Below, piece by piece: positions 15,025 to 24,210 of a stretch of 44,799 nucleotides of DNA (position 1 is its first letter; every line of letters starts with the position of its first letter). Origin of the DNA: Paludibacteraceae bacterium (GTDB lineage Bacteria > Bacteroidota > Bacteroidia > Bacteroidales > Paludibacteraceae); assembly GCA_905235505.1 (NCBI GenBank), contig CAJOMJ010000011.1:1-44799 (forward strand), read 5' to 3'. The notes beneath the pieces were generated by a model that was given only the letters and a program-made list of their open reading frames with translations, had not been told where the DNA came from and made no database searches. The translations under genes were made by a program, and so were the position numbers.

Positions 15025-15422
15025 GGTGGAGAGACAGAGGTATTAAAATATACTAAAGAATCAGAGTAAATATAAATGGAAGAGTGAGCATGACGCCGGC
15101 TACCTCTCGGCTTACCGATAGCATGACGAGAGCAGGGGTTGGTGTTAAGAATATGGGGCAGAATAATAAAAATATGCAAACGGAATAGGGTGTTGCAGAG
15201 GCGTAAACGCTTGGGAAGAAGGGTGTAAACGCTTGTGAAGAAGGGGCTAATTACTTGCGGAAAGATGGGTGATTACTTGGGAAAAGGAGTGTAATCGCTT
15301 GTGAAGATGGGTGGAATTACTTGTGAAGATGAAGTTTGACAACTAAAAAGAAGAATAAATGACAGTGTTGTTGGAGAGGCAACAATGATGTTGAATAAAT
15401 AATCATAAAAACTAATATAGCA
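15025..15422. other. rimP-nusA intercistronic region with repeat array
   Basis: Nearly 400 nt without a gene, unusually long inside a core operon. It contains an inverted repeat ctctcg/cgagag near 15104-15132 and an array of 22-nt repeats at 15199-15330. No TAnnTTTG promoter was found. Confidence 0.6.
15199..15330 (+). repeat. Six 22-nt tandem repeats before nusA
   Basis: Six units in strict 22-nt register, aligned on the TAA/TGA/GAA triplets at 15204, 15226, 15248, 15270, 15292 and 15314. The approximate consensus is GTGTAAnCGCTTGTGAAGAA plus GG. Purine-rich with GTGAAGA blocks, like the array upstream of rimP, and with the same 22-nt period. Confidence 0.85.
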
Positions 15423-16676
15423 ATGGCAACAAAAAAAGAGTCAGCAAATTTGATTGACACATTTTCTGAGTTTAAGGAACTCAAGAACATTGACCGTCAG
15501 ACATTGATTAATGTTATGACCGACTCGTTTCGCAATGTGATAGCGAAGATGTACGGTTCGGACGCAAACTATGACGTGATTATCAATCCTGACAAGGGAG
15601 ATTTGGAAATCTATCGCAACCGTGTGGTAGTAGAAAACGGAGAGTTGAAGAATCCGAACACGGAGATAGAGTTGAAAGACGCTATGCTGATTGACGAGGA
15701 GTCGGAAGTAGGTGAGGAGGTTACGGACAAGGTTGATTTCAACCAGTTCGGTCGCCGTATGATCCTGAATCTGCGTCAGACATTGGCAAGCAGGATACTT
15801 GATTTGCAGAAAGAGAATCTGTATTTGAAGTACAAAGAGATGCTTGGTCAGGTGGTTACGGGCGAGTTGTATCAGGTATGGAAGAAGGAGATGCTTCTGC
15901 TTGACGAGGACGGCAACGAGTTGTATCTGCCGAAGCAGAATCAGATTCCGACGGATTTCTACAGAAAAGGTGATGTAGTGAGAGCGGTGGTAGTATCTGT
16001 AGAGAACAAGAATCAGAACCCGAAGATTATATTGTCGAGAACATCTCCGCTGTTCTTGCAGCGTCTGTTTGAGCAGGAGGTGCCCGAGGTGCATGACGGT
16101 CTGATAGCAATAAAGAATATCGCCCGTGTACCGGGAGAGCGTGCCAAAGTGGCAGTGGAGTCGTTTGACGAGCGCATTGACCCGGTAGGTGCATGCGTCG
16201 GTATAAAGGGTGCGCGTATTCACGGAATAGTTCGTGAGTTGAGGAATGAGAACATAGACGTTATCAACTACACAAACAACATCAATCTGTACATTCAGCG
16301 TGCACTTGCTCCTGCAAAGATTTCGTCAATGGAAATCAACGAGGAAGAGAAGCAGGTCAATGTATATCTGAAACCTGACGAAGTAAGTCTGGCAATAGGT
16401 AAGGGCGGCTTCAACATACGTCTTGCCTCAATGCTGACAGGCTATCAGATAGACGTATTCCGTGAGATGGACGAGGAAGACACCGAAGATATCTATCTTG
16501 ACGAGTTCAACGACGAAATCGACCAGTGGGTGCTTGACCAGTTCAAGTCGATAGGTCTGGATACCGCCAAGTCGGTGCTTGGAGAGAAGAAGGAAGAACT
16601 TCTTCGCCGCACAGACTTGGAGGAAGAGACAATAGACGAGGTGCTGAAAGTGCTTGCTGCCGAGTTTGCCGAATAA
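15423..16676 (+). CDS. nusA: Transcription termination/antitermination factor NusA
   Basis: A 417-residue NusA: N-terminal RNA polymerase-binding domain (residues 1-125), S1 domain (about 130-200, GDVVRAVVVSVENKNQNPKIIL), KH1 with VGIKGARIHGIVREL and KH2 with AIGKGGFNIRLAS. A short C-terminal helical part (FKSIGLDTAKSVLG...LEEETIDEVLKVLA) follows. The length is usual for Bacteroidota and shorter than in Enterobacteria, which carry two acidic repeats. It modulates pausing, termination and antitermination. Start ATG at 15423 (MATKKESANLIDTFSEFKEL) fits the family. Confidence 0.95.
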   Translation: MATKKESANLIDTFSEFKELKNIDRQTLINVMTDSFRNVIAKMYGSDANYDVIINPDKGDLEIYRNRVVVENGELKNPNTEIELKDAMLIDEESEVGEEVTDKVDFNQFGRRMILNLRQTLASRILDLQKENLYLKYKEMLGQVVTGELYQVWKKEMLLLDEDGNELYLPKQNQIPTDFYRKGDVVRAVVVSVENKNQNPKIILSRTSPLFLQRLFEQEVPEVHDGLIAIKNIARVPGERAKVAVESFDERIDPVGACVGIKGARIHGIVRELRNENIDVINYTNNINLYIQRALAPAKISSMEINEEEKQVNVYLKPDEVSLAIGKGGFNIRLASMLTGYQIDVFREMDEEDTEDIYLDEFNDEIDQWVLDQFKSIGLDTAKSVLGEKKEELLRRTDLEEETIDEVLKVLAAEFAE

Positions 16677-16688
16677 GCGCGAGCCAAG

Positions 16689-16704
16689 GCTTGCGAGAGC
16701 AAGC
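16689..16704 (+). repeat. GNRA-capped hairpin between nusA and infB
   Basis: gcttgc (16689-16694), loop gaga, gcaagc (16699-16704): a perfect 6-bp stem with a GAGA tetraloop in the 120-nt gap between nusA and infB. There is no T run, so it is not a terminator; it may stabilise mRNA. Confidence 0.5.
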
Positions 16705-16796
16705 GGAAGAGCGCGGTTCCGGGGTGCCGACGACTGCAGTTCGGGACGATATGAAACAAAGAAACAAACAGAACAGAATCCAACCAATCACAGAAT

Positions 16797-19559
16797 ATGG
16801 CAATAAAACTGATAAAAGCGTGTAAGGAACTGAATATAGGAATGTCCACGGCTGTAGAGTTTGCAGCGAAGCACGGTAAAGAAGTCGCCACCGATCCGAA
16901 TACGAGGATAGATGATGACTTGTATCTGCTGTTGGCCAAGGAGTTCAACAAGGATATGGCTCTGAAGATGGAGGCGGAGCGCATGCAGCAAGAGCGTCAG
17001 GAGCGCGAGATACCTCAAGTGCTGACAGTGGAGCCTGAGCAGCCGAAGGAGCCGGAGAAGAAGGTTATGCCCCAGCCGAAGGTGGTAGGCAAGATAGACC
17101 TTAATCCGAAGAAGAAAGCGAAAGAGGACGTTGCACCCCAGCCGGAGGCAGAAGAGCCTGAGCAGAAAGAAGTTGCACCTCAGAAAGAGAACAAGGCAGA
17201 AGAACCGGAGGTGAAGAAAGCAAAAGAGCCTGAGGTTAAGCCGGAGCAAAAAGAAGTGCCACAACCGGAGAAGAAACAGAAGCCGAAACAGGAGCCTAAA
17301 CCGGAGCCGGAAGAGAAACCTGCGGAGGTTGAGCCTGAGGCACCGAAGAAAGCGCCTGAGGTATTCACATTGGGCAAGCCGGTATTGAAGAACGCTCCGA
17401 AGGTGATTGGCAGGATAGATTTGGACACTCTCAACCAGCAGACTCATCCTACGAAGAAGACGAAGGAGGAGAAGAAGCAACTGCGCGAGCAACGCAAACA
17501 GCAGAACGGCGGTGCTCCCAAACCCGAAGATGCAGCCAATGGCAGCAAGCGCAAGCGTGAACGCATAAGAAAAGACAAGGTTGATGTCAACAATCCTGAT
17601 TTCAAGAAAGGCGGTAAGGCCGGCAAGGGCAAGAAACCTATACGTGTGGAGGTTGACGACGAGGAGGTACAACGTCAGATAAAAGAGACGCTGAACCGCA
17701 TGCAGGCAGGCAAGGGCAAGAGCTCGGGAGCCAAATACAGAAAAGAGAAAAGAGAGAATATACGTCATCATCAGGAGGAACTGCTCGAGCAGGAGGCAGC
17801 CGAATCGAAGGTGCTGAAACTGACAGAGTTCGTTACCGCCAACGAGTTGGCAACGATGATGAATATATCTGTTAACCAAGTTATTGCCACGTGTATGTCG
17901 CTCGGACTGATGGTGAGCATCAACCAGCGTCTGGACGCAGAGACAATCAACATAGTGGCAGAAGAATTCGGATACACGACAGAGTACGTAAGTGCGAAAG
18001 TGGTGGAAGACATAGGTGATGATGAGGAGAACAATCCAGAGGATCTGGTTCCGCGTTGCCCGATTGTAACAGTGATGGGACACGTGGACCATGGTAAGAC
18101 TTCACTCTTGGACCACATCAGAAACACAAATGTGATAGCCGGTGAGGCAGGCGGTATAACGCAGCATATAGGTGCATACAATGTGAAACTGAAGAACGGT
18201 CAGCACATCACGTTCCTTGATACTCCTGGTCACGAGGCATTTACGGCAATGCGTGCCCGCGGAGCGAAAGTGACCGATATAGCGATTATCATAGTAGCCG
18301 CAGATGATGCAGTGATGCCTCAGACAATAGAGGCTATCAATCACGCACAGGCAGCAGGCGTACCTATGATTTTTGCGATAAACAAATGCGACAAGCCCGG
18401 AGCCAACCCTGAAAAGATAAAGGAACAACTGAGCAACATGAATATCCTTGTAGAAGACTGGGGCGGCAAATATCAGAGTCAGGATATAAGTGCAAAGAAG
18501 GGTGACGGCGTGTTCGAGTTGCTGGAGAAGGTGCTGTTGGAAGCAGAGATGCTTGATTTGAAGGCTAATCCTGCCAGAAAAGCGAAGGGGTCTATAATAG
18601 AGTCGTCGCTTGACAAGGGTAGGGGTTATGTGGCAACAGTGCTTGTAAGCGACGGCACGCTTCACATGGGCGACATAGTGCTTGCAGGTACAGCGCACGG
18701 TAAGATTAAGGCGATGTTCAATGAGCGTGGTCAGAAAATAAAAGAGGCAAAGCCCGGCGAACCTGCATTGATATTGGGTCTTAACGGAGCTCCACAGGCC
18801 GGCGACGAGTTCAATGTAATGGAGACGGAACAGAAGGCACGCGAGATAGCCAACCGTCGCGAGCAACTGCAGCGCGAGCAATCTATCAGAACAAAGAAGC
18901 ACGTAGGTTTAGAGGAGATAGGCAGAAGATTGGCAATAGGCGACTTCAAGGAGTTGAATATCATTGTGAAAGGTGATGTGGACGGCTCAGTTGAAGCATT
19001 GTCGGATTCGCTGATAAAACTCTCTACGGAGAACATACAGATTAACGTAATCCACAAGGCTGTGGGTGCAATATCGGATTCAGATATACTGCTTGCAGAG
19101 GCCTCGGATGCAATAATCGTAGGTTTCCAAGTCCGCCCGACAGCGACAGCGAGAAAGATGGCGGAGAAGGAGGAGATAGACATACGTCTGTATTCAATTA
19201 TCTACGATGCAATCGAGGAAATCAAGGCCGCCATGGCAGGTATGCTTGCTCCCGAGTTGAAGGAGGAGGTAACGGCAACGCTTGAGGTGCTACAGACATT
19301 CAGAATTACGAAGGTGGGTACCGTGGCAGGTTGTATTGTGCGGGAGGGCAAAATCAAACGTACAAACAAGGTGCGCGTTATCAGAGACGGCATAGTGATT
19401 CATACAGGAGAACTTGCTTCGCTAAAGCGTGAGAAAGACGATGTGAAGGAAGTGGGTGTGAATACAGAATGCGGATTGAACCTGAAGTCATATAACGATG
19501 TGGTGGAAGGCGACATAATAGAGACATTCGAAGAAGTAGAGGTTAAAAAAGAACTGTAA
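16797..19559 (+). CDS. infB: Translation initiation factor IF-2
   Basis: A 920-residue IF-2. The N-terminus ([20 protein letters not shown]) is the IF2-N domain. Residues 70-340 are a low-complexity K/E/P-rich region as in other Bacteroidota. A second IF2-N-like helix bundle ([20 protein letters not shown]) precedes the GTPase. The G domain starts near residue 425 with GHVDHGKTS (G1), then GITQHIG (G2), DTPGHEA (G3), NKCDKP (G4) and domains II-IV. It brings fMet-tRNA to the 30S subunit. It ends 34 nt before the enoyl-reductase-like gene, with no terminator between. Confidence 0.96.
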   Translation: MAIKLIKACKELNIGMSTAVEFAAKHGKEVATDPNTRIDDDLYLLLAKEFNKDMALKMEAERMQQERQEREIPQVLTVEPEQPKEPEKKVMPQPKVVGKIDLNPKKKAKEDVAPQPEAEEPEQKEVAPQKENKAEEPEVKKAKEPEVKPEQKEVPQPEKKQKPKQEPKPEPEEKPAEVEPEAPKKAPEVFTLGKPVLKNAPKVIGRIDLDTLNQQTHPTKKTKEEKKQLREQRKQQNGGAPKPEDAANGSKRKRERIRKDKVDVNNPDFKKGGKAGKGKKPIRVEVDDEEVQRQIKETLNRMQAGKGKSSGAKYRKEKRENIRHHQEELLEQEAAESKVLKLTEFVTANELATMMNISVNQVIATCMSLGLMVSINQRLDAETINIVAEEFGYTTEYVSAKVVEDIGDDEENNPEDLVPRCPIVTVMGHVDHGKTSLLDHIRNTNVIAGEAGGITQHIGAYNVKLKNGQHITFLDTPGHEAFTAMRARGAKVTDIAIIIVAADDAVMPQTIEAINHAQAAGVPMIFAINKCDKPGANPEKIKEQLSNMNILVEDWGGKYQSQDISAKKGDGVFELLEKVLLEAEMLDLKANPARKAKGSIIESSLDKGRGYVATVLVSDGTLHMGDIVLAGTAHGKIKAMFNERGQKIKEAKPGEPALILGLNGAPQAGDEFNVMETEQKAREIANRREQLQREQSIRTKKHVGLEEIGRRLAIGDFKELNIIVKGDVDGSVEALSDSLIKLSTENIQINVIHKAVGAISDSDILLAEASDAIIVGFQVRPTATARKMAEKEEIDIRLYSIIYDAIEEIKAAMAGMLAPELKEEVTATLEVLQTFRITKVGTVAGCIVREGKIKRTNKVRVIRDGIVIHTGELASLKREKDDVKEVGVNTECGLNLKSYNDVVEGDIIETFEEVEVKKEL

Positions 19560-19593
19560 GCTGACAATAGGCATAATCGGTTGATAAGCAGAG

Positions 19594-20421
19594 ATGTCGA
19601 ACGGAATCTTACATAACAAGCGCGGACTGATATTCGGAGCATTAGACGAGAGGTCGCTTGCGTGGCATGTAGCCAAACGTTGCATGGACGAAGGCGCCAG
19701 GTTAGTGCTCAGCAATGTGGAAACGGCAATAAAACTCGGTGATATAAACATGCTGGCAGAGGAGAACAATCTTCCTCTGTTGGCATGTGATGTTACTGAC
19801 ACGTCCGACATCCGCAATCTGCTGGAGAAGAGTCAGGAACTGCTTGGCGGCAAGATTGACTTTGTGCTACATGCAGTGGCTCAAAGCGTGAACCTGAGAC
19901 GACATCTTGATTACGAGAACTTGAACTACGAGTATTACAAGAAGACTATAGATATATCCGCAGTGAGTCTGCACAAGATACTGAAAACAGCGATGGAAAC
20001 AGACGCAATCAGCGAAGGCGGGAGTGTTGTTACATTGTCGTTCATAGCCTCGGAGAGATATATGCACGGATACAATGACATGGCAGACGCAAAGGCTATG
20101 TTAGAGTCGATAGTACGGCAGATGGGGGCTGTGTATGGTGAGAAATGCGGCGTGAGAGTAAATGCCGTAAGTCAGTCACCGACGCAGACCAAGGCCGGCG
20201 GTATATGGAAAGAAATGAACTATTTCTACAGATATACAGATTGCCTGTCACCGTTGGGTAATGCCGATGCCGACGATTGTGCAGACGTATGTGTGGCATT
20301 GTTCTCGGACCTTATGAAGAAGGTAACCATGCAGACCATATACAATGACGGTGGTTTCGGCAGAACAGTGCTTACGGACAACATGATAGAAACCCTTAGA
20401 AACAGCCAGTTGGGAAAATGA
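19594..20421 (+). CDS. Enoyl-ACP reductase (FabI-like), divergent
   Basis: A 275-residue short-chain reductase of the FabI type: NADH-binding GLIFGALDERSLAWHVAK (residues 11-28), core LHAVAQSVN, and catalytic Y160-x6-K167 within GYNDMADAK. The first of the two tyrosines usual in FabI is a Phe (F150, in TLSFIASER). It differs clearly from the housekeeping Bacteroides FabI I remember, so it may be a cluster-specific paralogue. It overlaps the ammonia-lyase gene by 4 nt, which ties it to the pathway. An enoyl reductase is unexpected in a pure polyene pathway. It could reduce part of the chain, or simply be the genome's FabI. Confidence 0.8.
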   Translation: MSNGILHNKRGLIFGALDERSLAWHVAKRCMDEGARLVLSNVETAIKLGDINMLAEENNLPLLACDVTDTSDIRNLLEKSQELLGGKIDFVLHAVAQSVNLRRHLDYENLNYEYYKKTIDISAVSLHKILKTAMETDAISEGGSVVTLSFIASERYMHGYNDMADAKAMLESIVRQMGAVYGEKCGVRVNAVSQSPTQTKAGGIWKEMNYFYRYTDCLSPLGNADADDCADVCVALFSDLMKKVTMQTIYNDGGFGRTVLTDNMIETLRNSQLGK

Positions 20422-21923
20422 TAGATTTACAATATATTCATGATATTATCTACCGCTCAGCGCGTCTTGAGTGGGATGAGCAGACGCTTGCAGATGTAGG
20501 CAGATGTTACGATTTTCTTGAGGACTTTGCCCAAGACAAGGTTATATACGGTATAAACACGGGCTTCGGTCCGATGGCTCAGTGGCGTGTTGACGACCAG
20601 TATCTGAAAGATTTGCAATACAACATCATTCGTAGTCACTCTACAGGTGCAGGCGAGCCGCTTGGCGATGAGTATGTGCTTGCAGCTATGATAGCAAGAA
20701 TGGGCAGTTTCGTACAGTGCAAGAGCGGTATTCATCCGGAGGTGGTTGAACTTCTGACTGAGTTTGTGAACAGAGGTATAGTGCCATTTGTGCCTGAACA
20801 CGGCAGTGTAGGTGCGAGCGGCGACCTTGTTCAGTTGGCCCATATAGCCCTTTGCCTGATAGGAGAGGGTAAGGTACATTACCATGGTGAATGGCGGAAT
20901 ACGGCAGATGTAATGTCAGAATGCGGGTTGAAACCGATACAGATACATATTCGCGAGGGTCTGAGTGCCACCAATGGTACGAGTGTGATGACCGGAATAA
21001 GTGCAATAAACCAGCTTCATGCCGAGAACCTGCTCGGATGGGCGATACTGACATCGGTGTGGATAAACGAGATAGCAGGGTCGTACGATGATAGCATGTC
21101 GGAGCCGCTGAACGAGTGCAGGAGACATGAGGGTCAGCAGTATGTGGCAGCAGAGATGCGCAAGATAGCCGAGAGCTCGCATTGCTTGAAGAAGAGAGAG
21201 CATTGGCTGTACGACAACGGACACAAAGACGTGAAAGTGTTCCAAGACAAGGTGCAGGCATATTACTCGCTTAGATGTACGCCACAGATATTAGGACCTG
21301 TGTATGAGACACTTCAGCAGGCAAGGCGAGTGATAGAAGAAGAAATTAACTCGGCATCGGACAACCCGATAGTTGACCCTGAGACAAAGAATGTATATCA
21401 TGGCGGCAACTTCCACGGAGACTATATATCATTGGAGGAAGACAAGGTCAAGATAGCATTGGTTAGACTGACAATGACAGCGGAGAGGCAACTTAACTAT
21501 CTGTTCCACGACAGAATAAACGGTATATTGCCGCCATTCCTGAATATAGGTGTACTCGGGTTGAACTACGGAATGCAGGCATGCCAGTTCACAGCCACCT
21601 CCACAACTGCGGAGAGTCAGACACTTGCCATGCCCAACTATGTGCACTCCATTCCAAACAACAATGACAATCAAGACATTGTGTCGATGGGAACCAACAC
21701 GGCGTTATTGACAAAGCATGTTGTTGAAAATGCATATCAGGTGATGAGCATATTGGTAATGGCATTGGCACAGGCAACAGACTGCCTGAGTATGCGTGAG
21801 CGACTGAGCAAGAAGACCGGAGAGGTGTATGACGAGATAAGAAAACTTACTCCGACAATAAAGGAAGATACTCCGTTCTACGAAGATATAGAGAAAGTTA
21901 CAAAATATCTGAAGGCATTATGA
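20418..21923 (+). CDS. Tyrosine ammonia-lyase (aromatic amino acid lyase)
   Basis: A 501-residue MIO enzyme. A133-S134-G135 (in HGSVGASGDLVQLAH) forms the MIO cofactor. Y44 (IYGINTGFG) is the catalytic base loop. NNNDNQDIVSMG and GGNFHGDYIS are further family signatures. The sequence follows closely, from memory, the Flavobacterium johnsoniae tyrosine ammonia-lyase of the flexirubin pathway, including YNIIRSHSTG in the selectivity loop (S73-H74). The reaction would be L-tyrosine to p-coumarate plus ammonia, providing the aryl starter. A histidine ammonia-lyase is the alternative, but no hut genes are near and the context is biosynthetic. Confidence 0.88.
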   Translation: MIDLQYIHDIIYRSARLEWDEQTLADVGRCYDFLEDFAQDKVIYGINTGFGPMAQWRVDDQYLKDLQYNIIRSHSTGAGEPLGDEYVLAAMIARMGSFVQCKSGIHPEVVELLTEFVNRGIVPFVPEHGSVGASGDLVQLAHIALCLIGEGKVHYHGEWRNTADVMSECGLKPIQIHIREGLSATNGTSVMTGISAINQLHAENLLGWAILTSVWINEIAGSYDDSMSEPLNECRRHEGQQYVAAEMRKIAESSHCLKKREHWLYDNGHKDVKVFQDKVQAYYSLRCTPQILGPVYETLQQARRVIEEEINSASDNPIVDPETKNVYHGGNFHGDYISLEEDKVKIALVRLTMTAERQLNYLFHDRINGILPPFLNIGVLGLNYGMQACQFTATSTTAESQTLAMPNYVHSIPNNNDNQDIVSMGTNTALLTKHVVENAYQVMSILVMALAQATDCLSMRERLSKKTGEVYDEIRKLTPTIKEDTPFYEDIEKVTKYLKAL

Positions 21924-23023
21924 CACTGACAGACCAACTGCAAAAGATATATACTAAAGAGCAATATTCGGCTGTGGAGGCACAGGATATGGCTCATTTG
22001 ATATCGTGGGGACCGGTGGTGTTTCAGGTAGCAAGACTGCTGAACAAATACGGCATACTGGAACTGCTTGACAACCATACGGAGGGGCAGACTTTAGAAC
22101 AGTTAGTGGAAGCAACCGGTTTGTCGGAATATGCAGTCAAGTGCCTGATGGAAGCGGCACTTACGATGCATGCAGTGCTGATAGACGACAAGACAGACAC
22201 ATATACTCTTGCCAAGACTGGTTGGTTCCTGCTGAATGACCCGCTTATCAGGGTGGATATTGATTTCAACCATGATGTGAATTACGAGGGTTGGTTCAAG
22301 TTGGATGAGGCATTGGAGACAGGCAAACCTGCCGGATTGAGACATTTCGGGAGTTGGAAGACCGTGTATGAAGGACTTTCTTCGCTTCCGGAGCAGGTGC
22401 AGAAATCATGGTTCGGCTTCGACCATTACTACTCTGACCACTCGTTTGACCGTGCAATGGAGATAATCTTCAGCAGAGATGTGAAGAACCTGCTTGATGT
22501 GGGCGGTAATACAGGTAAGTTCGCACGAAAGGTGGTGGAATATAACAAGGAAGTGGAGGTGACCATCTGTGACTTGAAACAGCAACTGGAGATGATGCGG
22601 GAGCAGACAAAGGGTCACGAGTCGGCAGACAGAATACATGCATACGCCATGAATCTGTTGGACGATTCAGCGGAGTTCCCTGCAGACAGACATTATGATA
22701 TAATCTGGATGTCGCAGTTTCTTGATTGCTTCTCAGAGAAGGAGATAGTGTCAATACTGCTCCGTGCAGGCAGAATAATGGATGAAAAGAGCAGAATATG
22801 CATATTGGAAACATTGTGGGACAGACAGAAATACCAGTCTGCGGCATTGTCGCTAACGATGACCAGTCTGTACTTTACCGCCATCGCCAATGGTAACAGC
22901 AAGATGTACAATACAGACGATATGAGCAGACTGATTTCGGAGGCGGGACTTGAGATAGAAACCATAAATGACAATATAGGTATGGGCGGGCACTCAATGT
23001 TGATATGCAAGAAAAAACAATAA
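21920..23023 (+). CDS. SAM-dependent methyltransferase (O-methyltransferase type)
   Basis: A 367-residue protein with an N-terminal winged-helix dimerisation domain (VARLLNKYGILELLDNHTEG...LSEYAVKCLMEAAL) and a C-terminal Rossmann domain with the SAM motif NLLDVGGNTGKFARKV, acidic ICDLKQQ and HYDIIWMSQFLDCFSE. This is the layout of class I O-methyltransferases acting on aromatic or polyene substrates. It overlaps the ammonia-lyase gene by 4 nt, so a role in methylating the aryl head group is likely. The position methylated (O or ring C) cannot be told from sequence. Confidence 0.82.
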   Translation: MTLTDQLQKIYTKEQYSAVEAQDMAHLISWGPVVFQVARLLNKYGILELLDNHTEGQTLEQLVEATGLSEYAVKCLMEAALTMHAVLIDDKTDTYTLAKTGWFLLNDPLIRVDIDFNHDVNYEGWFKLDEALETGKPAGLRHFGSWKTVYEGLSSLPEQVQKSWFGFDHYYSDHSFDRAMEIIFSRDVKNLLDVGGNTGKFARKVVEYNKEVEVTICDLKQQLEMMREQTKGHESADRIHAYAMNLLDDSAEFPADRHYDIIWMSQFLDCFSEKEIVSILLRAGRIMDEKSRICILETLWDRQKYQSAALSLTMTSLYFTAIANGNSKMYNTDDMSRLISEAGLEIETINDNIGMGGHSMLICKKKQ

Positions 23024-23030
23024 ACAGAAT

Positions 23031-23276
23031 ATGGCAACAAAAAACGATATAATAGAGAAGGTGAACACCTTTCTTGTGGAAGACTTTGAGATTCCGGCAG
23101 AAAAGCTTCAACCGGGAGCACGTCTTAAGGAGGATGTCGGGATAGACAGTCTTGACGTTGTGGACGTGATTGTAACTGTGGATGAGCAGTTCGGAGTAAG
23201 ACTGACCAATCAAGAGATGGCTCAACTGCGCACTCTCGACGATTTTTATAATCTGATAGTAGAAAAAACTGCATAG
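23031..23276 (+). CDS. Acyl carrier protein (first of two)
   Basis: An 81-residue acidic ACP with the phosphopantetheine site GIDSLDVVDVI, the Ser at residue 40, and the helix layout of type II ACPs. It starts 7 nt after the methyltransferase gene. It probably carries the aryl starter or growing chain. The cluster has a second ACP at 25838; pathways of this type commonly use two. Confidence 0.92.
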   Translation: MATKNDIIEKVNTFLVEDFEIPAEKLQPGARLKEDVGIDSLDVVDVIVTVDEQFGVRLTNQEMAQLRTLDDFYNLIVEKTA

Positions 23277-23315
23277 GCAGGATTTGATATACAGATTGTG
23301 CAGACAACAAGGGAG

Positions 23316-24209
23316 ATGGATAACAACAAAGCATGGACAGGCAAGACAGGTGGCACTAAGCGTATGCAGCAAAGTCTGATACGCATCTTTTCTCATGTGT
23401 CTCCGTGTTGGCTCTATCCGCTTGTTGTATTATGGGTGATAGGATATATAATCTTTTCTCCCAAGGGGACAAAAGCGATATATTATTACTGGAGACACAT
23501 ACAGAAACGCAGTGTGCTTACATCATGTATCATGCTGTTTCGTAACCATTTCGAGTTCGGGAAAGTGATACTTGACAGATTTGCGGCATACAGTGGCAGG
23601 CAGTTCAAGGTGAGGATAGACGGTGAGGAATTGATAAACAGACTGCAACAGCAGAGTGGGGGATTTATAGTTATATCGTCGCACATAGGCAATCAGGAGT
23701 TGGCAGGATATATGAATCCATCGAAGAAACCTATGTGTGTACTGTTGTGGACAGGTGATACGGAGACAGTGAACACCAATCGCGAACGCATGTTCAACAA
23801 GATGGGGCTGTATTTTCTTCCTATACAAAAGGATGGCAGTCATATCTTTGCTATGCACGAAGCGTTATGCAGGGGCGAGATATTGTCAATTCACGGGGAT
23901 AGAATGTTTTACGGGGGACGGACACTGACAGCCAGTCTGATGGGAGAGAAAGCCGATTTCCCTGAAGGACCATACAAGGTGGCTGCGATAGAAGGTGTGC
24001 CTGTGATAACAATGTTTATGATGCGCGAGAAAGCGGATTCATATACGTTATACATAAGAGAACTTGCCACGGGCAGAGAACAGGGTGATACTAACAAAAA
24101 GGCCGTTGACATACTCAACAGGTTTGCCGATGAAATGGGAAAGATATTAGACAAATATCCATTACAATGGTTTCATTTCTACCAGTTCTGGCAGCGACAA
24201 GAGAAGTAA
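23316..24209 (+). CDS. LpxL/HtrB-like lysophospholipid acyltransferase
   Basis: About 297 residues. The N-terminal membrane segment (CWLYPLVVLWVIGYIIF) is followed by the acyltransferase signature SSHIGNQELAGY, an H-x4-E motif as in lipid A late acyltransferases, and by SIHGDRMFYGG and FPEGPYKVA. It would transfer an acyl chain (here perhaps the aryl polyene) from ACP to a lipid at the inner membrane. A GTG at 23298 gives six more residues; I prefer the ATG at 23316. The following ketosynthase starts 1 nt after its stop. Confidence 0.82.
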   Translation: MDNNKAWTGKTGGTKRMQQSLIRIFSHVSPCWLYPLVVLWVIGYIIFSPKGTKAIYYYWRHIQKRSVLTSCIMLFRNHFEFGKVILDRFAAYSGRQFKVRIDGEELINRLQQQSGGFIVISSHIGNQELAGYMNPSKKPMCVLLWTGDTETVNTNRERMFNKMGLYFLPIQKDGSHIFAMHEALCRGEILSIHGDRMFYGGRTLTASLMGEKADFPEGPYKVAAIEGVPVITMFMMREKADSYTLYIRELATGREQGDTNKKAVDILNRFADEMGKILDKYPLQWFHFYQFWQRQEK

Positions 24210-24210
24210 G

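Noticed and set aside
15199-15330. CRISPR array
   Set aside because: The 22-nt units are contiguous with no spacers and no cas genes are near. The same holds for the 34-nt array at 10165-10334.
15441-16223. A 260-codon leftward reading frame antisense to nusA
   Set aside because: Shadow of nusA with no family features.
16788-18092. A 434-codon leftward reading frame antisense to infB
   Set aside because: It mirrors the Lys/Glu-rich low-complexity part of infB and gives Leu/Arg-rich sequence with no domain; infB is certain.
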